64,000 bases of DNA. Origin: Yponomeuta sedellus (taxonomy: Eukaryota; Arthropoda; Insecta; Lepidoptera; Yponomeutidae). Below the pieces are notes generated by a model. That model did not search any database. It saw only the letters and a program-made list of their open reading frames with translations, and was not told the DNA's origin. Of the stretch, positions 53,862-63,299 are shown one piece after another. Each line of letters begins with the position of its first letter. Position 1 is the first letter of the stretch. The position numbers and the translations under genes are program-made. The stretch is from assembly GCA_934045075.1 (NCBI GenBank), contig OW203734.1:17775680-17839679 (forward strand), written 5' to 3'.

Positions 53862-54160
53862 AACTTACTAATATTATAAACGTGAAACTTTGTAAGTATG
53901 GTTGGTTTGATGTTTGTTACTCTTTCACGTAAAAACTACTGAATGGATTTTAATGAAACTTTCAATAATATAGCTTATACACCAGAATAACACATAGGCT
54001 ACATTTTATAAATATAATTTGTGATGTTTTTCAAATGCGACCCAAAAATTAGTTGGTGATAATTTGAATGTCATAATCTTAGTTTTTTTGTAGGCCACGC
54101 TAATATAAAGAAGCGAAATATTAATCCTGTGCAAATGAAGTCGCGGGCAGCATCTAGTCG
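53862..54160 (+). repeat. Helitron-like dispersed repeat with internal extra sequence
   Basis: TTACTAATATTATAAACGTG, TGTTTGTTACTCTTTCACGT, ACACATAGGCTACATTTTAT and an end GTCGCGGGCAGCATCTAGTC. Typical CTAG-ending unit. Confidence 0.5.
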
Positions 54161-54235
54161 TACATAAACAACATATAGAACACGTATTTTATTAAGAGAT
54201 TCCATAATACCAAATATTTGATAGCATTTATTTAT

Positions 54236-54960
54236 AATAATAATAATCTTTATTGACACAAAACACATACAAAACTAAATTACATCATGTTACAATATAT
54301 TAAGACATTAAAATAGAGTTACATACATTTTTGATGCGTGCTTCTGATACCTATACTAGGAAAAATCCTGTATTACAGGTAGCAGTGCCCTCCCAATAAT
54401 GAGTAAACAATTTTGTAACGTGTGAAATAGAAATGGTTAACAAGATGTGATACTAAATAATCAATTAAATTATTGAATAAATTCTTGAAGTTTAATAACT
54501 ACACAGTGTTAAACAATAAGTGTTCAACTTTATTTAACAATATTTTAGGTACTCGTAAACTTTGTGTGCTTTGTGTGTGTGTGTGTGTATGTGTATGTGT
54601 AAGTGTGTGTGTAAGGGTGTGTGTGTGTGTTTAAGTGTGGGTGTGTGTGCGCGCGTACATAAACAGAATTATAACCTATAAGCATTACTTTAATATTGTT
54701 AAGAGATCTTCCGTTTCAACGTAAGTATAATTTAAAAATAGGTCAACTAAGACTTTCTTAAGATTATGTGAATTCAAGTTCCGAAAATCACACAATCTAT
54801 TAAGTCTATTATAAAGAAATCCTCCCAGAAAGAGTTGGGACCTTTGTGCAAAGCTAGTACGGAATCTTTGAACTGTGAATAACATATCTTTGCGTCTATT
54901 TGATCTCCCCAAAGTACGTACCTCCGATTTCTTATGCTGACTAAGGATGCATTGCATGAT
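54236..54960 (-). pseudogene. LINE ORF2 C-terminus with (GT)n in 3' UTR and (TTA)n tail
   Basis: Minus strand 54957-54685 is open for 90 codons: VRTLGRSNRRKDMLFTVQRF, RTSFAQRSQLFLGGFLYNRL then LKKVLVDLFLNYTY. R-RT..Q.S....LYNRL is the usual C-terminal layout of CR1/Jockey-group LINE ORF2. The 3' UTR contains the GT/AC microsatellite at 54570-54660 and ends in AATAAAG then (TTA)n at 54236-54260. 5'-truncated; this remaining frame is intact. Confidence 0.75.
54570..54660. repeat. (GT)n microsatellite, imperfect
   Basis: GTGTGTGTGTGTGTATGTGT and variants with TAAG interruptions, lying in the LINE 3' UTR. Confidence 0.9.
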
Positions 54961-54994
54961 GAATAATTGTCAGACAGAGAGAACCTTAGCTGTT

Positions 54995-55160
54995 AACCTC
55001 ACACTAATATTATAAAGATGAAAGTTTGTGAGTGTGTATGTTTGTTACTTCTTAAAAACGGCAGGGAGCGACTTTAATACAATTTGGTATGGATTAAGCT
55101 GACGCCCTGGATAACACATACGCTACGTTTTACTGCGGGAAAATATATTTTACTGCAAGT
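54995..55160 (+). repeat. Helitron-like dispersed repeat, 3'-truncated
   Basis: CACACTAATATTATAAAGAT, TATGTTTGTTACTTCTTAAA, AAGCTGACGCCCTGGATAAC and TTTACTGCGGGAAAATATAT. Confidence 0.55.
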
Positions 55161-55164
55161 GCTG

Positions 55165-55253
55165 CAAATTGCTTCAGCCACATGTTGTTGCCTGTACGTA
55201 ATACAGAGAGTATTGTAAAGAGGTTCGAAATTTCATTGATGTCGGTGGTCGCC
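55165..55253 (+). repeat. SINE-C 5' part only
   Basis: TTCAGCCACATGTTGTTGCC, TACGTAATACAGAGAGTATT and GTTCGAAATTTCATTGATGT, stopping before the tRNA-like part. Confidence 0.65.
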
Positions 55254-55259
55254 ACTTCC

Positions 55260-56630
55260 CAGGTAGCAACATGACGTTTGCGTCGAAAAAATTACGCTCT
55301 GGGCAAGTCATTTTAGGGTCGGTACTTTTTTCGTCCAATTAGTACGTCAATAGTAAGTTAGAATAGCATGAGTCTCCGTCCGTCCTACGTTGGACATCAT
55401 AGTACGTCAGGAGTACGTTGATGTAGCGTCACATGAGCGTCGAAGTGAAGTCCCAGCTCGTGCTTGTGACGTCTTAGGGACGAGTCGGAACGACTTTTCA
55501 TTGTCAGTCAGAAGTCAGAATCTTTGTAAAATACTACCAGTATCTTCTTTTAGTTGGTGTATACTAGTAAATTAAATAGGGATGTCTATTATCATCCACG
55601 TAAAAGTATACCAACCTCTCAGCTCTGGACCCCGACCGTTATGAAACGTGAAATCAGTGTTTTTTGAACGCAATTAACTACACTTATAAAAAGAACGAAT
55701 CCTTAGAGCTAAACAAAAATACGTTCCGTTTTTTTATTTCGACCTTAAAATGGGAGCTTGAAATCCAGTTTAAAAGTAGATTTGATATTACATTACCAAC
55801 ACATAAGTATTATATTTACACCTATTGAACACCTACGATCATTAATAATTACAACTATTTACTAATATTAAAACGATGGGAGAAGTGACCACTCGAAGCT
55901 ATATTGCCTGAGACATTTTTTAAATAATAAGTAGTTGTCCAGATTCCAATCACTCGGTTCGCCTAGGCCACGAGCGCTTAAATGTTTATAAAAAAAGTAT
56001 ATTATCACAACACCACTCTACTCTACCAAATCACATAGAAACCACTAACTAACAACTACACTAATCTCAATTGCAATAAAAAGTCTCGACTGCCTAAACA
56101 CGGTGAGTTAAACCGGTAAACCAACATGACACTTGAATCGTACTCTTTGAAATCTCTTTTTCAAATAGACAAGCGTCCGTGCCGCACTGTCTGACCGAAC
56201 GATGTTACTCCACTGCGGACCCTATTCCCGAAACCCCTAGCTTTCACAACTGCATGAAATCTAAAGGGGTTTTGGTCGTGCGGTTTTAGGAATAGGACAC
56301 AGGAAGGAAGGACGCCCGCGGCGTCGGTCACAAATTCACAATACTGAGCCACAAAATAAAAAGTAAAGAAGAGGCTTCGTAGTTTGAATTCGCAGCAGAG
56401 CTTTGCGTGTTTTTTTTAAACAAATCTCATTAGCCTCAAAATTGACAACCAAATTAGTAGCAGCATAGAACATGATATATTACAGTGAAAGAGCACGATC
56501 ACCCGCTCTAGAATCATACTGGTATTTTTTATTACCTAACAGTTTACAAAGTAATGAACTTCGTAATTCCCAGCAAGGTTATTCGCTTGGGACGGTATAA
56601 AATGCCACGTGAAAATAATTTAGTATGGGT
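55260..56630. other. Mostly unrecognised; one SINE-A tip
   Basis: 55940-55980 is the first ~40 bp of a SINE-A (minus: GGTTCGCCTAGGCCACGAGC). 55265-55500 is rich in GACGT/ACGTC words (ATGACGTTTGCGTCG, AGTACGTCAGGAGTACGTTG) without a clear period. The rest is unassigned. Confidence 0.4.
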
Positions 56631-56637
56631 ATTCATT

Positions 56638-56815
56638 TCCGTGCTTCGCAAGGCACGTTAAGCCGCTTTGGTGCCGGCTGGCATGTACTGGCAGTGGTTA
56701 AGCCATGTCAGATGCCTTATGAGCGACTTAATAACTTCTGACAGTGAGGCGCGCCACTGTCTTATAACCCTCCACGAACCCGGACTTGGCACTCAGAGTG
56801 GAGTGTAAGATTTTT
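56638..56815 (+). repeat. SINE-A, truncated at both ends
   Basis: TTCCGTGCTTCGCAAGGCAC to CGGACTTGGCACTCAGAGTG. Confidence 0.7.
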
Positions 56816-56884
56816 GATGCTCACTTTAAAAAAAAGACCTATTATAAAACAAGTTATGATTTTATTCCATTGGGGCGCTAGCAA

Positions 56885-57250
56885 ATCGCTCGTAGCCCCG
56901 GCTGTTTGAGTGATCATAAACGATCACTTAGGTTAAGCAACACAAGGCGCGTTCAGTGCATGGATAGATAAACCCTATGTCTATGACTAACGCTAGTGGC
57001 ATTTTTCCGTGCGATTCCGTGCTTCGCAATGCACGTTAAGCAGTTAGTGCCGGCTGTCGTCTATAGGTGGCAGTCGTTAAGCCAAGTCAGAGGCCTTAGG
57101 GCGGCTTGAAAACTTTTGACAGTAAGATCAGCTACTAGTTTTGCAATCCTCCACCAACCCGGACTTGGCCCCCGTGGTGGAGTATGGCCTATACCTTCCT
57201 CAAGGAAGAGACCCGTGCCCCTCGGTGGGGACATAATGCTTTGATGGTGA
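56885..57250 (+). repeat. SINE-A2, near full length
   Basis: AATCGCTCGTAGCCCCGGCT to CCCCTCGGTGGGGACATAAT, then TTGATGGTGATGATGATGG. Best view of the A2 subfamily tail. Confidence 0.8.
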
Positions 57251-57254
57251 TGAT

Positions 57255-58060
57255 GATGGAGCACTAGTTACCAAATCCCTAGCGCCTTAAGTGAGTTATT
57301 CGGCCAACAAAAACAAAAGAGCAGTTGGAGGGTATTTTATAGTTTCACACATTCCAATTGTAGGTACCATTTTAACAGAATGACGCGTTTTAAAATAAAT
57401 TTTTGCGGTATTTAAAAAAAAAAGGCATGATAAAATATTTGTTTACGTTTTAAAATACCTTAACTATCAAACACCATTGTTAAAAGTTAAGGGACTTCAT
57501 AGAGTAAGAAAAGAACCCTGTGGCAAAATCTTATCTTTTTTTACAGATCGTATTTGCGAAAAGTGTCTGAATCATCTTCTCTTTAAGTTAATAGTGATTT
57601 TTGGACTTACTTTGGACTAAATAGCATGTATCCCAACAACGGCCATTTTGGGCGGTACGTTTTTTGCCTTAGACTCACGGCTAGATATGACTTAAAAATC
57701 GGTGAAATCGGGCTTCACTTCACTATGATCTTTCGAAATTGAGTAGATTGACTTTTACTGAGCTGTACTTTTACGCGAAACTGTCTCACCGGCGCCGCTG
57801 TTCAAATATTTATCATGCAATTCCACTAACGTTCATTTATCAGATGCGCGATTTATTTTTTCAGCTGGCCACACCAGTTAGGTTTTGACGTTATAGCTTT
57901 TCCGTGTTTATTTTGTGCCAATAACATTTTTGTTCACTAGACCGGCCGTTGTTTTGATTAAATGTTAAAGTTTTTCAAGTGTTATTTTTATTGAATATTG
58001 ATATATGAAATCTGGGACAAATTAATAAAAAATATATTATTCTTTATGGCAGTAAATGTT
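57255..58060. other. No recognised feature
   Basis: Unassigned AT-rich sequence; no TIR, SINE or LINE signal seen. Confidence 0.35.
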
Positions 58061-58067
58061 ATAGATA

Positions 58068-58262
58068 TACAAAACATAACATATACATACAGGCAAATAC
58101 ATTGCTTCTGGCCCCACCCTAGGTTACCCTGTGTCGTGGGAGCCAGAAACAGCGACGTCACAAACATACAAGACTTGGGCTTGTTTTTGTCCCTAGCCGG
58201 GGTACGAACCCGGGACCTCTCGTATAGTAGGCAGATGTGTTACCGCTGCGCCACAGAGGTCT
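58068..58262 (-). repeat. SINE-B, full-length copy
   Basis: AACATAACATATACATACAG, TTGCTTCTGGCCCCACCCTA and GGGTACGAACCCGGGACCTC to CGCCACAGAGGTCTTC. The T-loop carries GGGTTCGTACCC, a one-base change in the B-box. Confidence 0.8.
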
Positions 58263-58279
58263 TCAAGTTATAACAGCAA

Positions 58280-58740
58280 TCTGCTTCTTCTTCTTCTTCC
58301 GGCTATATTATGTAGTCCTCTGCTGGACAAAGCCCTCTCCTAATGAGCGCCATAGCGCCCTGTCTTCAGCTTGCCGCATCCAGCATCTACCTGCAGTTTT
58401 TCGGAGAAAGTCATCCCGCCGAATCGGAGGGCGTCCTACACTACGTATGCCGAGTCGCGGTCTCCACTCAAGAACACGTTTACTCCAACGGTTGTCGGTT
58501 CTTTGCGACATATGGCCAGCCCTCTGCCACTTTAGCTTGGTGATTCTATGAGCTATGTCGATAACTTTGGTTCTCTGTCGGATGCATTCGTTACGCATTC
58601 TATCCTTCAGAGAAACTCCGAGCATAGCTCTTTCCATAGCTCGCTGAGCGACTTTGAACGGGTGGACCAACCCTTACGTGAGAGTCTCGGCTCCGTAGGT
58701 CGGACGCACTGATTGAAAATAAAGTTTTCAAGCATTGTTT
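58280..58740 (-). pseudogene. RTE-clade LINE, longest C-terminal fragment in the window
   Basis: On the minus strand from 58740: FNQCVRPTYGAETLT then an in-frame stop, GLVHPFKVAQRAMERAMLGV, SLKDRMRNECIRQRT, WRPRLGIRSVGRPP and EGFVQQRTT. It reaches ~150 residues from the ORF2 end, past the PTYGAET region that follows the RT domain. Compared with 24776 it has R for W in VQQWTS. The 3' tail is (GAA)n (58285-58300). Degraded. Confidence 0.85.
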
Positions 58741-58744
58741 GCTG

Positions 58745-58920
58745 TGTGGTGTCGGCCCAGAGAAATAGCACCAACCCAAATTCTTCCCGCGGGTGGCGTA
58801 AAAGGCGACTAAGGGACACAAACCGGGGAGTGGGCAGCAGCGCCCGCTGCAGTACAATTCCACCAATCTGCGATCCCCAACCCGCATGCCCAGCGTAGGG
58901 ATTATGGGCATTACCCCCCA
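58745..58920 (+). repeat. Dispersed repeat, copy 1 of an inverted pair
   Basis: GTGGTGTCGGCCCAGAGAAA, TTCTTCCCGCGGGTGGCGTA, CGCCCGCTGCAGTACAATTC and CCCAACCCGCATGCCCAGCG. The reverse copy is at 59695-59875. Confidence 0.7.
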
Positions 58921-58984
58921 ATGAAGGCACAACCTTGTGCTATGGCACTCATTATGGCAGTGGACTAATATAGCCTGAAGATGT

Positions 58985-59145
58985 GTGCAGTATACCACTA
59001 GCTAAATGTAAAGGAATACCTCGTGAGAAAACCGGAGTGCCTGAGGTGTTCATATACCTTAGCGCTTGAAATTGCCAACTCGCGACAGGCACGCGTGGCA
59101 TTTAGCCTGTGCTGTACAGTGGGACGTGTGTAGGCTGCATTATTT
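58985..59145 (+). repeat. SINE-D copy
   Basis: AAATGTAAAGGAATACCTCG, GAGTGCCTGAGGTGTTCATA and TACAGTGGGACGTGTGTAGG. Diverged. Confidence 0.65.
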
Positions 59146-59157
59146 ATTAATCAGACG

Positions 59158-59232
59158 GCCCCGGTGGCGCAGCGGTTTGGCACACTGACTGTAAAACCGA
59201 AGGTCTAATGTTCGATCCCCGGCCAGGTCAAA
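59158..59232 (+). repeat. tRNA-like SINE head of a further type
   Basis: GCCCCGGTGGCGCAGCGGTT (A-box-like), ACTGACTGTAAAACCGAAGG and ATGTTCGATCCCCGGCC (B-box-like). The acceptor ends GGCC/GGCC can pair, but the anticodon stem is poor. Likely a SINE head; a body I cannot assign follows. Confidence 0.5.
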
Positions 59233-59354
59233 CTAGGAAACAAACTTTTCATGTGGGTACAGCGATATCATTCCGATGTAAAAACCTAACTGCAAAGTAG
59301 GTAGGTAGTCGGGGCTGTAAGTGATGCAATCGAATTCAGCCAGATGTCGCTGCC

Positions 59355-59515
59355 TGTACGTAATACAGAGAATAGTGTAAAGAGATTCGAAATTTCACTG
59401 ATGCCGGTGAGTCGCCCATTAGCTCGGTTGGATAGAGCGCTGGCACGGATAGCCAGAGGTCGCGGGTTCGAATCCCGGCATGGGTGAAATTTTTGGCCTC
59501 TAAATAGGTTTTTAA
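59355..59515 (+). repeat. SINE-C, well-preserved copy
   Basis: TACGTAATACAGAGAATAGT, GCCGGTGAGTCGCCCATTAG, CTCGGTTGGATAGAGCGCTG, GCACGGATAGCCAGAGGTCG, CGGGTTCGAATCCCGGCATG and TGGCCTCTAAATAGGTTTTT. Confidence 0.85.
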
Positions 59516-59624
59516 AACTTTTCTAGTTTGTCTCGGGTCTTGGATGTCATCTATGTATTTACTGTATTAAATCTATCGTCGACTTAACACTCGTAACACA
59601 AGTCATTTAGTTATACTTCATCGT

Positions 59625-59690
59625 CATCGTCAGGCTATACTAGTCCACTGCTAGAAATAGCCCTCCCCTAAAGAGCGCCACGTTGAGCTA
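59625..59690 (-). repeat. RTE-clade LINE 3' tip
   Basis: TCATCGTCATCGTCAGGCTA, TAGTCCACTGCTAGAAATAG and CCCTCCCCTAAAGAGCGCCA: only the last ~18 codons and the (GAC)/(GAT) tail. Confidence 0.7.
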
Positions 59691-59694
59691 TCAT

Positions 59695-59875
59695 AGGGGG
59701 TAATGCCCATAATCCCCACGCTGGGCATGCGGGTTGGGGATCGCAGTTTGGTGGAATTGTACTGCAGGGGGCGCTGCTGCCCACCCCCCGGTTTATGTCC
59801 CTTAGTCACATTTTACGACACCCGCGGGAAGAATTTGGGTTGGTACTATTCTCTAGGCCGACACCACACAGCATA
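59695..59875 (-). repeat. Dispersed repeat, copy 2 of an inverted pair
   Basis: GGGGGTAATGCCCATAATCC, GCATGCGGGTTGGGGATCGC, CACCCGCGGGAAGAATTTGG and GGCCGACACCACACAGC. Each copy is joined to an RTE tip on its outer or inner side, so the two may belong to one composite LINE end. Confidence 0.7.
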
Positions 59876-59936
59876 GTAGCAATAGTTGTACTTAGTATGG
59901 GGCTAAAGAGATCTGTGTAATATGTCCATGAATATT

Positions 59937-60205
59937 TCGATATCAACCCTTATAATTATGTCCTCATTGCTGGGGCACGGATCTCTAAGGTTAGGCCTTA
60001 CTCCACCACGGGGGCCAAGTCCGGGGTGGTGGACGATTGCAAGGCAGTGGCGGGCCTTACTGTCAGAAGTTATCAAGCCACCCATAAGGCCTCTGACATG
60101 GCTTAACGACTGTTATTACATGACAACCGGCACCAACGGCTTAACGTGCCTTGCGAAGCACGGAAACGCTCAGAAAAAATGCCACTAGCGGTAGGCACAG
60201 GACAT
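59937..60205 (-). repeat. SINE-A copy, 5'-truncated
   Basis: CGATATCAACCCTTATAATT to AGCGGTAGGCACAGGACATG. Lacks the CTTCCTGCA segment. Confidence 0.75.
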
Positions 60206-60507
60206 GAATATTTATTTATTATTATTAACTAAAAGTTTAGGAACGTGCTCACATTATTTCCTTTAAAAGTGTATTATGCGGGAACAAGCCGTATTGGAAG
60301 CCGTGTACTATCAATCATCTTCAGTTTGACAAGCACACATGTTCCTTCAGAAGCAGCTGCAAAAATAATTTGCCATCCCATTGCGTCCAGCCGTGGTGAA
60401 GGATGTCTGCCTATACCGCGTTTTTTGTTTGACGATTGAACGGCTGTAGGATAAAGGAAGAAAAACGTCGTGAGGAAACCTGCATAGATTCCAAGCCAGC
60501 GCTTGGA

Positions 60508-60571
60508 ATGATTCCCACCATTGAGGCATGTGAACACCAGCGTGTTCACATGCCTCAATGGTGGGAATCAT
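60508..60571. repeat. Perfect 30 bp hairpin, 4 nt loop
   Basis: 60508-60537 (ATGATTCCCACCATTGAGGC..) is exactly reversed at 60542-60571; loop CAGC. Just upstream, ATTCCAAG-CCAGCG-CTTGGAAT forms a smaller one. Confidence 0.9.
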
Positions 60572-60589
60572 GAACGTACGGGGTAATAA

Positions 60590-61065
60590 TTGGCGATAAA
60601 GGCGCTATGGGGTACTAACTAGCGCTACCGATGGAAAAAAAATCATAACTTTTGTTATAAATATATTACCTTTTTATCAAAAAGTAAAGTTTATCAAAGA
60701 TGTGTTCGAGTGGAAAAAAGTCACATGGCTTATCGTCCAACATTGTCAGTGTAGTGTGTCGCAACCCTAATAGTGCTTTGTGATGGCTGATTGAGGGTAG
60801 TCTGAAACCTCATCAGCCGAAGATGCGAACGGGTGCCAGCCATCAGTGTTCTCGTGACCACGATGACTGTAACGTCGTCGAAACGTCGAGGTAAAATAGC
60901 AATAAATTACTACGCGATTAAGCCCCGACAATATTCTAACTATATCAAACATCTCAACGACTATAACGACTATTTTAGAATCTACAGTCTAGAACCTAGG
61001 ATCAACATTCTAGGACTTAAATCAATTTTCGCCAAAAACGGCATAACATAACAGCATCAATAATT
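60590..61065. other. No gene; one copy of a dispersed motif
   Basis: 60853-60893 has GTGACCACGATGACTGTAAC and GTCGTCGAAACGTCGAGG, related to 51836 and 19544. Otherwise unassigned. Confidence 0.4.
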
Positions 61066-61077
61066 TTTTTTATCAAG

Positions 61078-61345
61078 AAATGCTTTTTATGTAGCATATT
61101 ACGACCCACTTTAGGGAACATGCTTTCTCTTAGAAAGAGAGAGTATGTGCTTAATAACTACTCGTGCCCACCGCGGAGTGGCAATTTCAAGCGCTGAGAT
61201 ATTTGAACACCCCAGACACTCGGATTTCCTCACGTTGCTTTCCTTCACAATTAGTAAGTGACATAGCTACCTTTAACTTCACAAATCTACATAAGTTAGA
61301 AAATAATGTCATTGGTACATGCCGCGATTCCAACCCACGAAATGC
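61078..61345 (-). repeat. SINE-D, long copy
   Basis: TGCTTTTTATGTAGCATATT, TGCCCACCGCGGAGTGGCAA, CACTCGGATTTCCTCACGTT and AATGTCATTGGTACATGCCG then a worn B-box. Confidence 0.75.
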
Positions 61346-61661
61346 ATTTATTGGAAAAACGGAGTCTCTTGGGTAGAGATGGCTGTATATTCTAGGTTTC
61401 AGAAGCACGGATTCGTTACGGCAATTCTGCGAAACTCAGCCTTTTCGCTTATTACACGGGGACTTATTTACATTAACAACTACGAGTAATAGGCTTGTTT
61501 GGGCCATAATTGGCCCATTTGTGGATTATGCCCCAGACTGATGGCGGATTACACTTTTTGGGCCAAAAATTACACTTTTTGGTGCCCGAGGGGTACTTAC
61601 TTTTACCTATTTAGACCTGAGATTTCCGCACTTAGCCTCATAGTTGGGCCATTGTACGTAG

Positions 61662-61868
61662 CAAGCGCTGAGGTACGCTAACACCTCAGACACTAGGGTT
61701 TCCTTACGATGTTTTCCTTCACCGTCAGCGAGTAGTATTGCTACTATTCTTTCACAAATGCACATAACTTAGAAAACAAAGTCATTGGTACATACCGGGG
61801 TTCGAACCCATGACCTCCCGATTGAGAAGCCGGCGTTCTACACCGCTCCGCTACCACCGCTCTACGCC
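61662..61868 (-). repeat. SINE-D with best tRNA-like head
   Basis: The 3' end is missing. CGCTGAGGTACGCTAACACC, GATGTTTTCCTTCACCGTCA, CAAAGTCATTGGTACATACC, then on the minus strand a tRNA-like head with GGTAGCGGAGCGGTGTAGAA, TCAATCGGGAGGTCATGGG and GGTTCGAACCCCGG. It confirms that SINE-D is tRNA-derived. Confidence 0.75.
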
Positions 61869-61993
61869 CGAGGGGTAATTAAATTGCCATAATGGGTTAC
61901 CAGTGGCACACGCAGGATTATGGGACAGTGGACGTGCACAAATTGTATCTTAGATGAGATTGAGTATCCTGTCTTCGTGTCCCGATAGAGATT

Positions 61994-62170
61994 ATCATCA
62001 ACATCAACCCATTATGTCCCCACCGAGGGGCCCGGGTCTCTTCCCTGAGGAAGGTATAGGCCATACTCCACCACGGGGGCCAAGTCCGGATAGGTAGAGG
62101 CTTGCAAGACCAGTGGCCAGTCTTGCTGTCAGAAGTTTTTACGCCGCCCTAAGGCCTCTGACTTGGCACC
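61994..62170 (-). repeat. SINE-A2 fragment
   Basis: TATCATCAACATCAACCCAT, GTCCCCACCGAGGGGCCCG and CCGCCCTAAGGCCTCTGACT. 5' half missing. Confidence 0.75.
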
Positions 62171-62468
62171 GGAAAAAAACAAAGAAACATTTTTATAACA
62201 AACGTTTTTGTCCGAATTCCGACGAACAAAGTCGCGGGCTCTTTTAGTACCGAATAAAAGCGAAAATATAAACCTTCATTCTCGCCCTCCCCTAAGACAG
62301 TACAGCCTTAAACTCGGATAAGAAGGCCTCAAGTGGCAGTGCGCTAATTTGATATAAATTACTCCGGATTAGGCGAGATCTCCCGCCGCTGTAGATTACC
62401 GCGATAGCCGACATTTGCATAACGTGACAGATTTATCCAGCTGCCCTATTTTATATTTTGTTCCGTAT

Positions 62469-62545
62469 TTTATGTAGCCTATAGACGTCCCACTGCAGGG
62501 CACAAGCCTTCTCTCAGAAAGAGAGAGAGTATGGGCTTACCGTGG
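62469..62545 (-). repeat. SINE-D 3' fragment
   Basis: TTTTATGTAGCCTATAGACG, TCCCACTGCAGGGCACAAGC and the (GA)n run to GTATGGGC. Confidence 0.7.
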
Positions 62546-62559
62546 ACGGGCATATGTTT

Positions 62560-63010
62560 GATGTTTCATGGTTTTCACATGAACTTTGAAGGAACCTGCA
62601 ACAAAAATAGGAATTAACCTGTTGTTTGCGACCGCACTAAAGTTCCGTCCACCAACTTCGTCAGTAAATTGACAGATATAACTCTCATGTTAGTGAAAAA
62701 GAGTTGCCAGCTAAAATAGTGATGTTCTTTAGTCGATCGATTTAAGGACATAATCAATTATTTTCTTAGTACTGCTTCTGGTGACAAATCAAGGAAGTAT
62801 TATTTCTGAGATAATTTTAACACTAACCTGAATAATTTAAAATATTATCATGTCATATTATCTTTTTTTTTCTTAAAGCCAATTATTGCTTGATTGGCAA
62901 GCCTGAAACCCAATAACAGATCTTAAGTGATTGGTTTAATAGAATATTAATAATATAAATACAATGATTAAGTTACACTAAAATCTTCATGAAAACAGTT
63001 TATTTCAATT
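62560..63010. other. No recognised feature
   Basis: Unassigned AT-rich sequence. Confidence 0.35.
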
Positions 63011-63014
63011 ATTG

Positions 63015-63072
63015 ATTTTGGTGCGAGTCCCAGCATGTGTGGAATTTTCAGCCTCTAAATAGGTTTTTAAAA
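63015..63072 (+). repeat. SINE-C 3' tip
   Basis: GTGTGGAATTTTCAGCCTCT then AAATAGGTTTTTAAAA, with a faint B-box remnant (GGTGCGAGTCCCAGCATG) upstream. Confidence 0.6.
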
Positions 63073-63139
63073 TATGATTTTAGGTTCTTTTATTCGGAAT
63101 CGGACGATATTAACGTAGTATCTGATGTATCGGTATACA

Positions 63140-63295
63140 CGAACCCGCGACCTCTGTACGTAATACAGAGAATATTTTAAAGAGGTTCGAAATTTCACTG
63201 ATGCCGGTGAGTCACCCACTAGCTCAGTTAGAAAGAGCGCTGGCACGGATAGCCAGAGGTCGCGGGCTCGAATCCCGGCATGGGTGGAATTTATG
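63140..63295 (+). repeat. SINE-C copy
   Basis: GTACGTAATACAGAGAATAT, GCCGGTGAGTCACCCACTAG, CTCAGTTAGAAAGAGCGCTG and CGGGCTCGAATCCCGGCATG. The tail AAATTTTTAGCC is lost. The word GAACCCGCGACCTCTG just upstream is a second, inverted B-box piece. Confidence 0.8.
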
Positions 63296-63299
63296 TATC

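Noticed and set aside
58343..58551. Plus-strand frames over the RTE fragment at 58280-58740
   Set aside because: The minus strand carries the RTE motifs.
59400..59475. Possible functional tRNA gene
   Set aside because: The cloverleaf is fair, but the same leader and trailer recur in all copies, the loop lacks the usual T before the anticodon, and copies are worn. SINE-C explains it.
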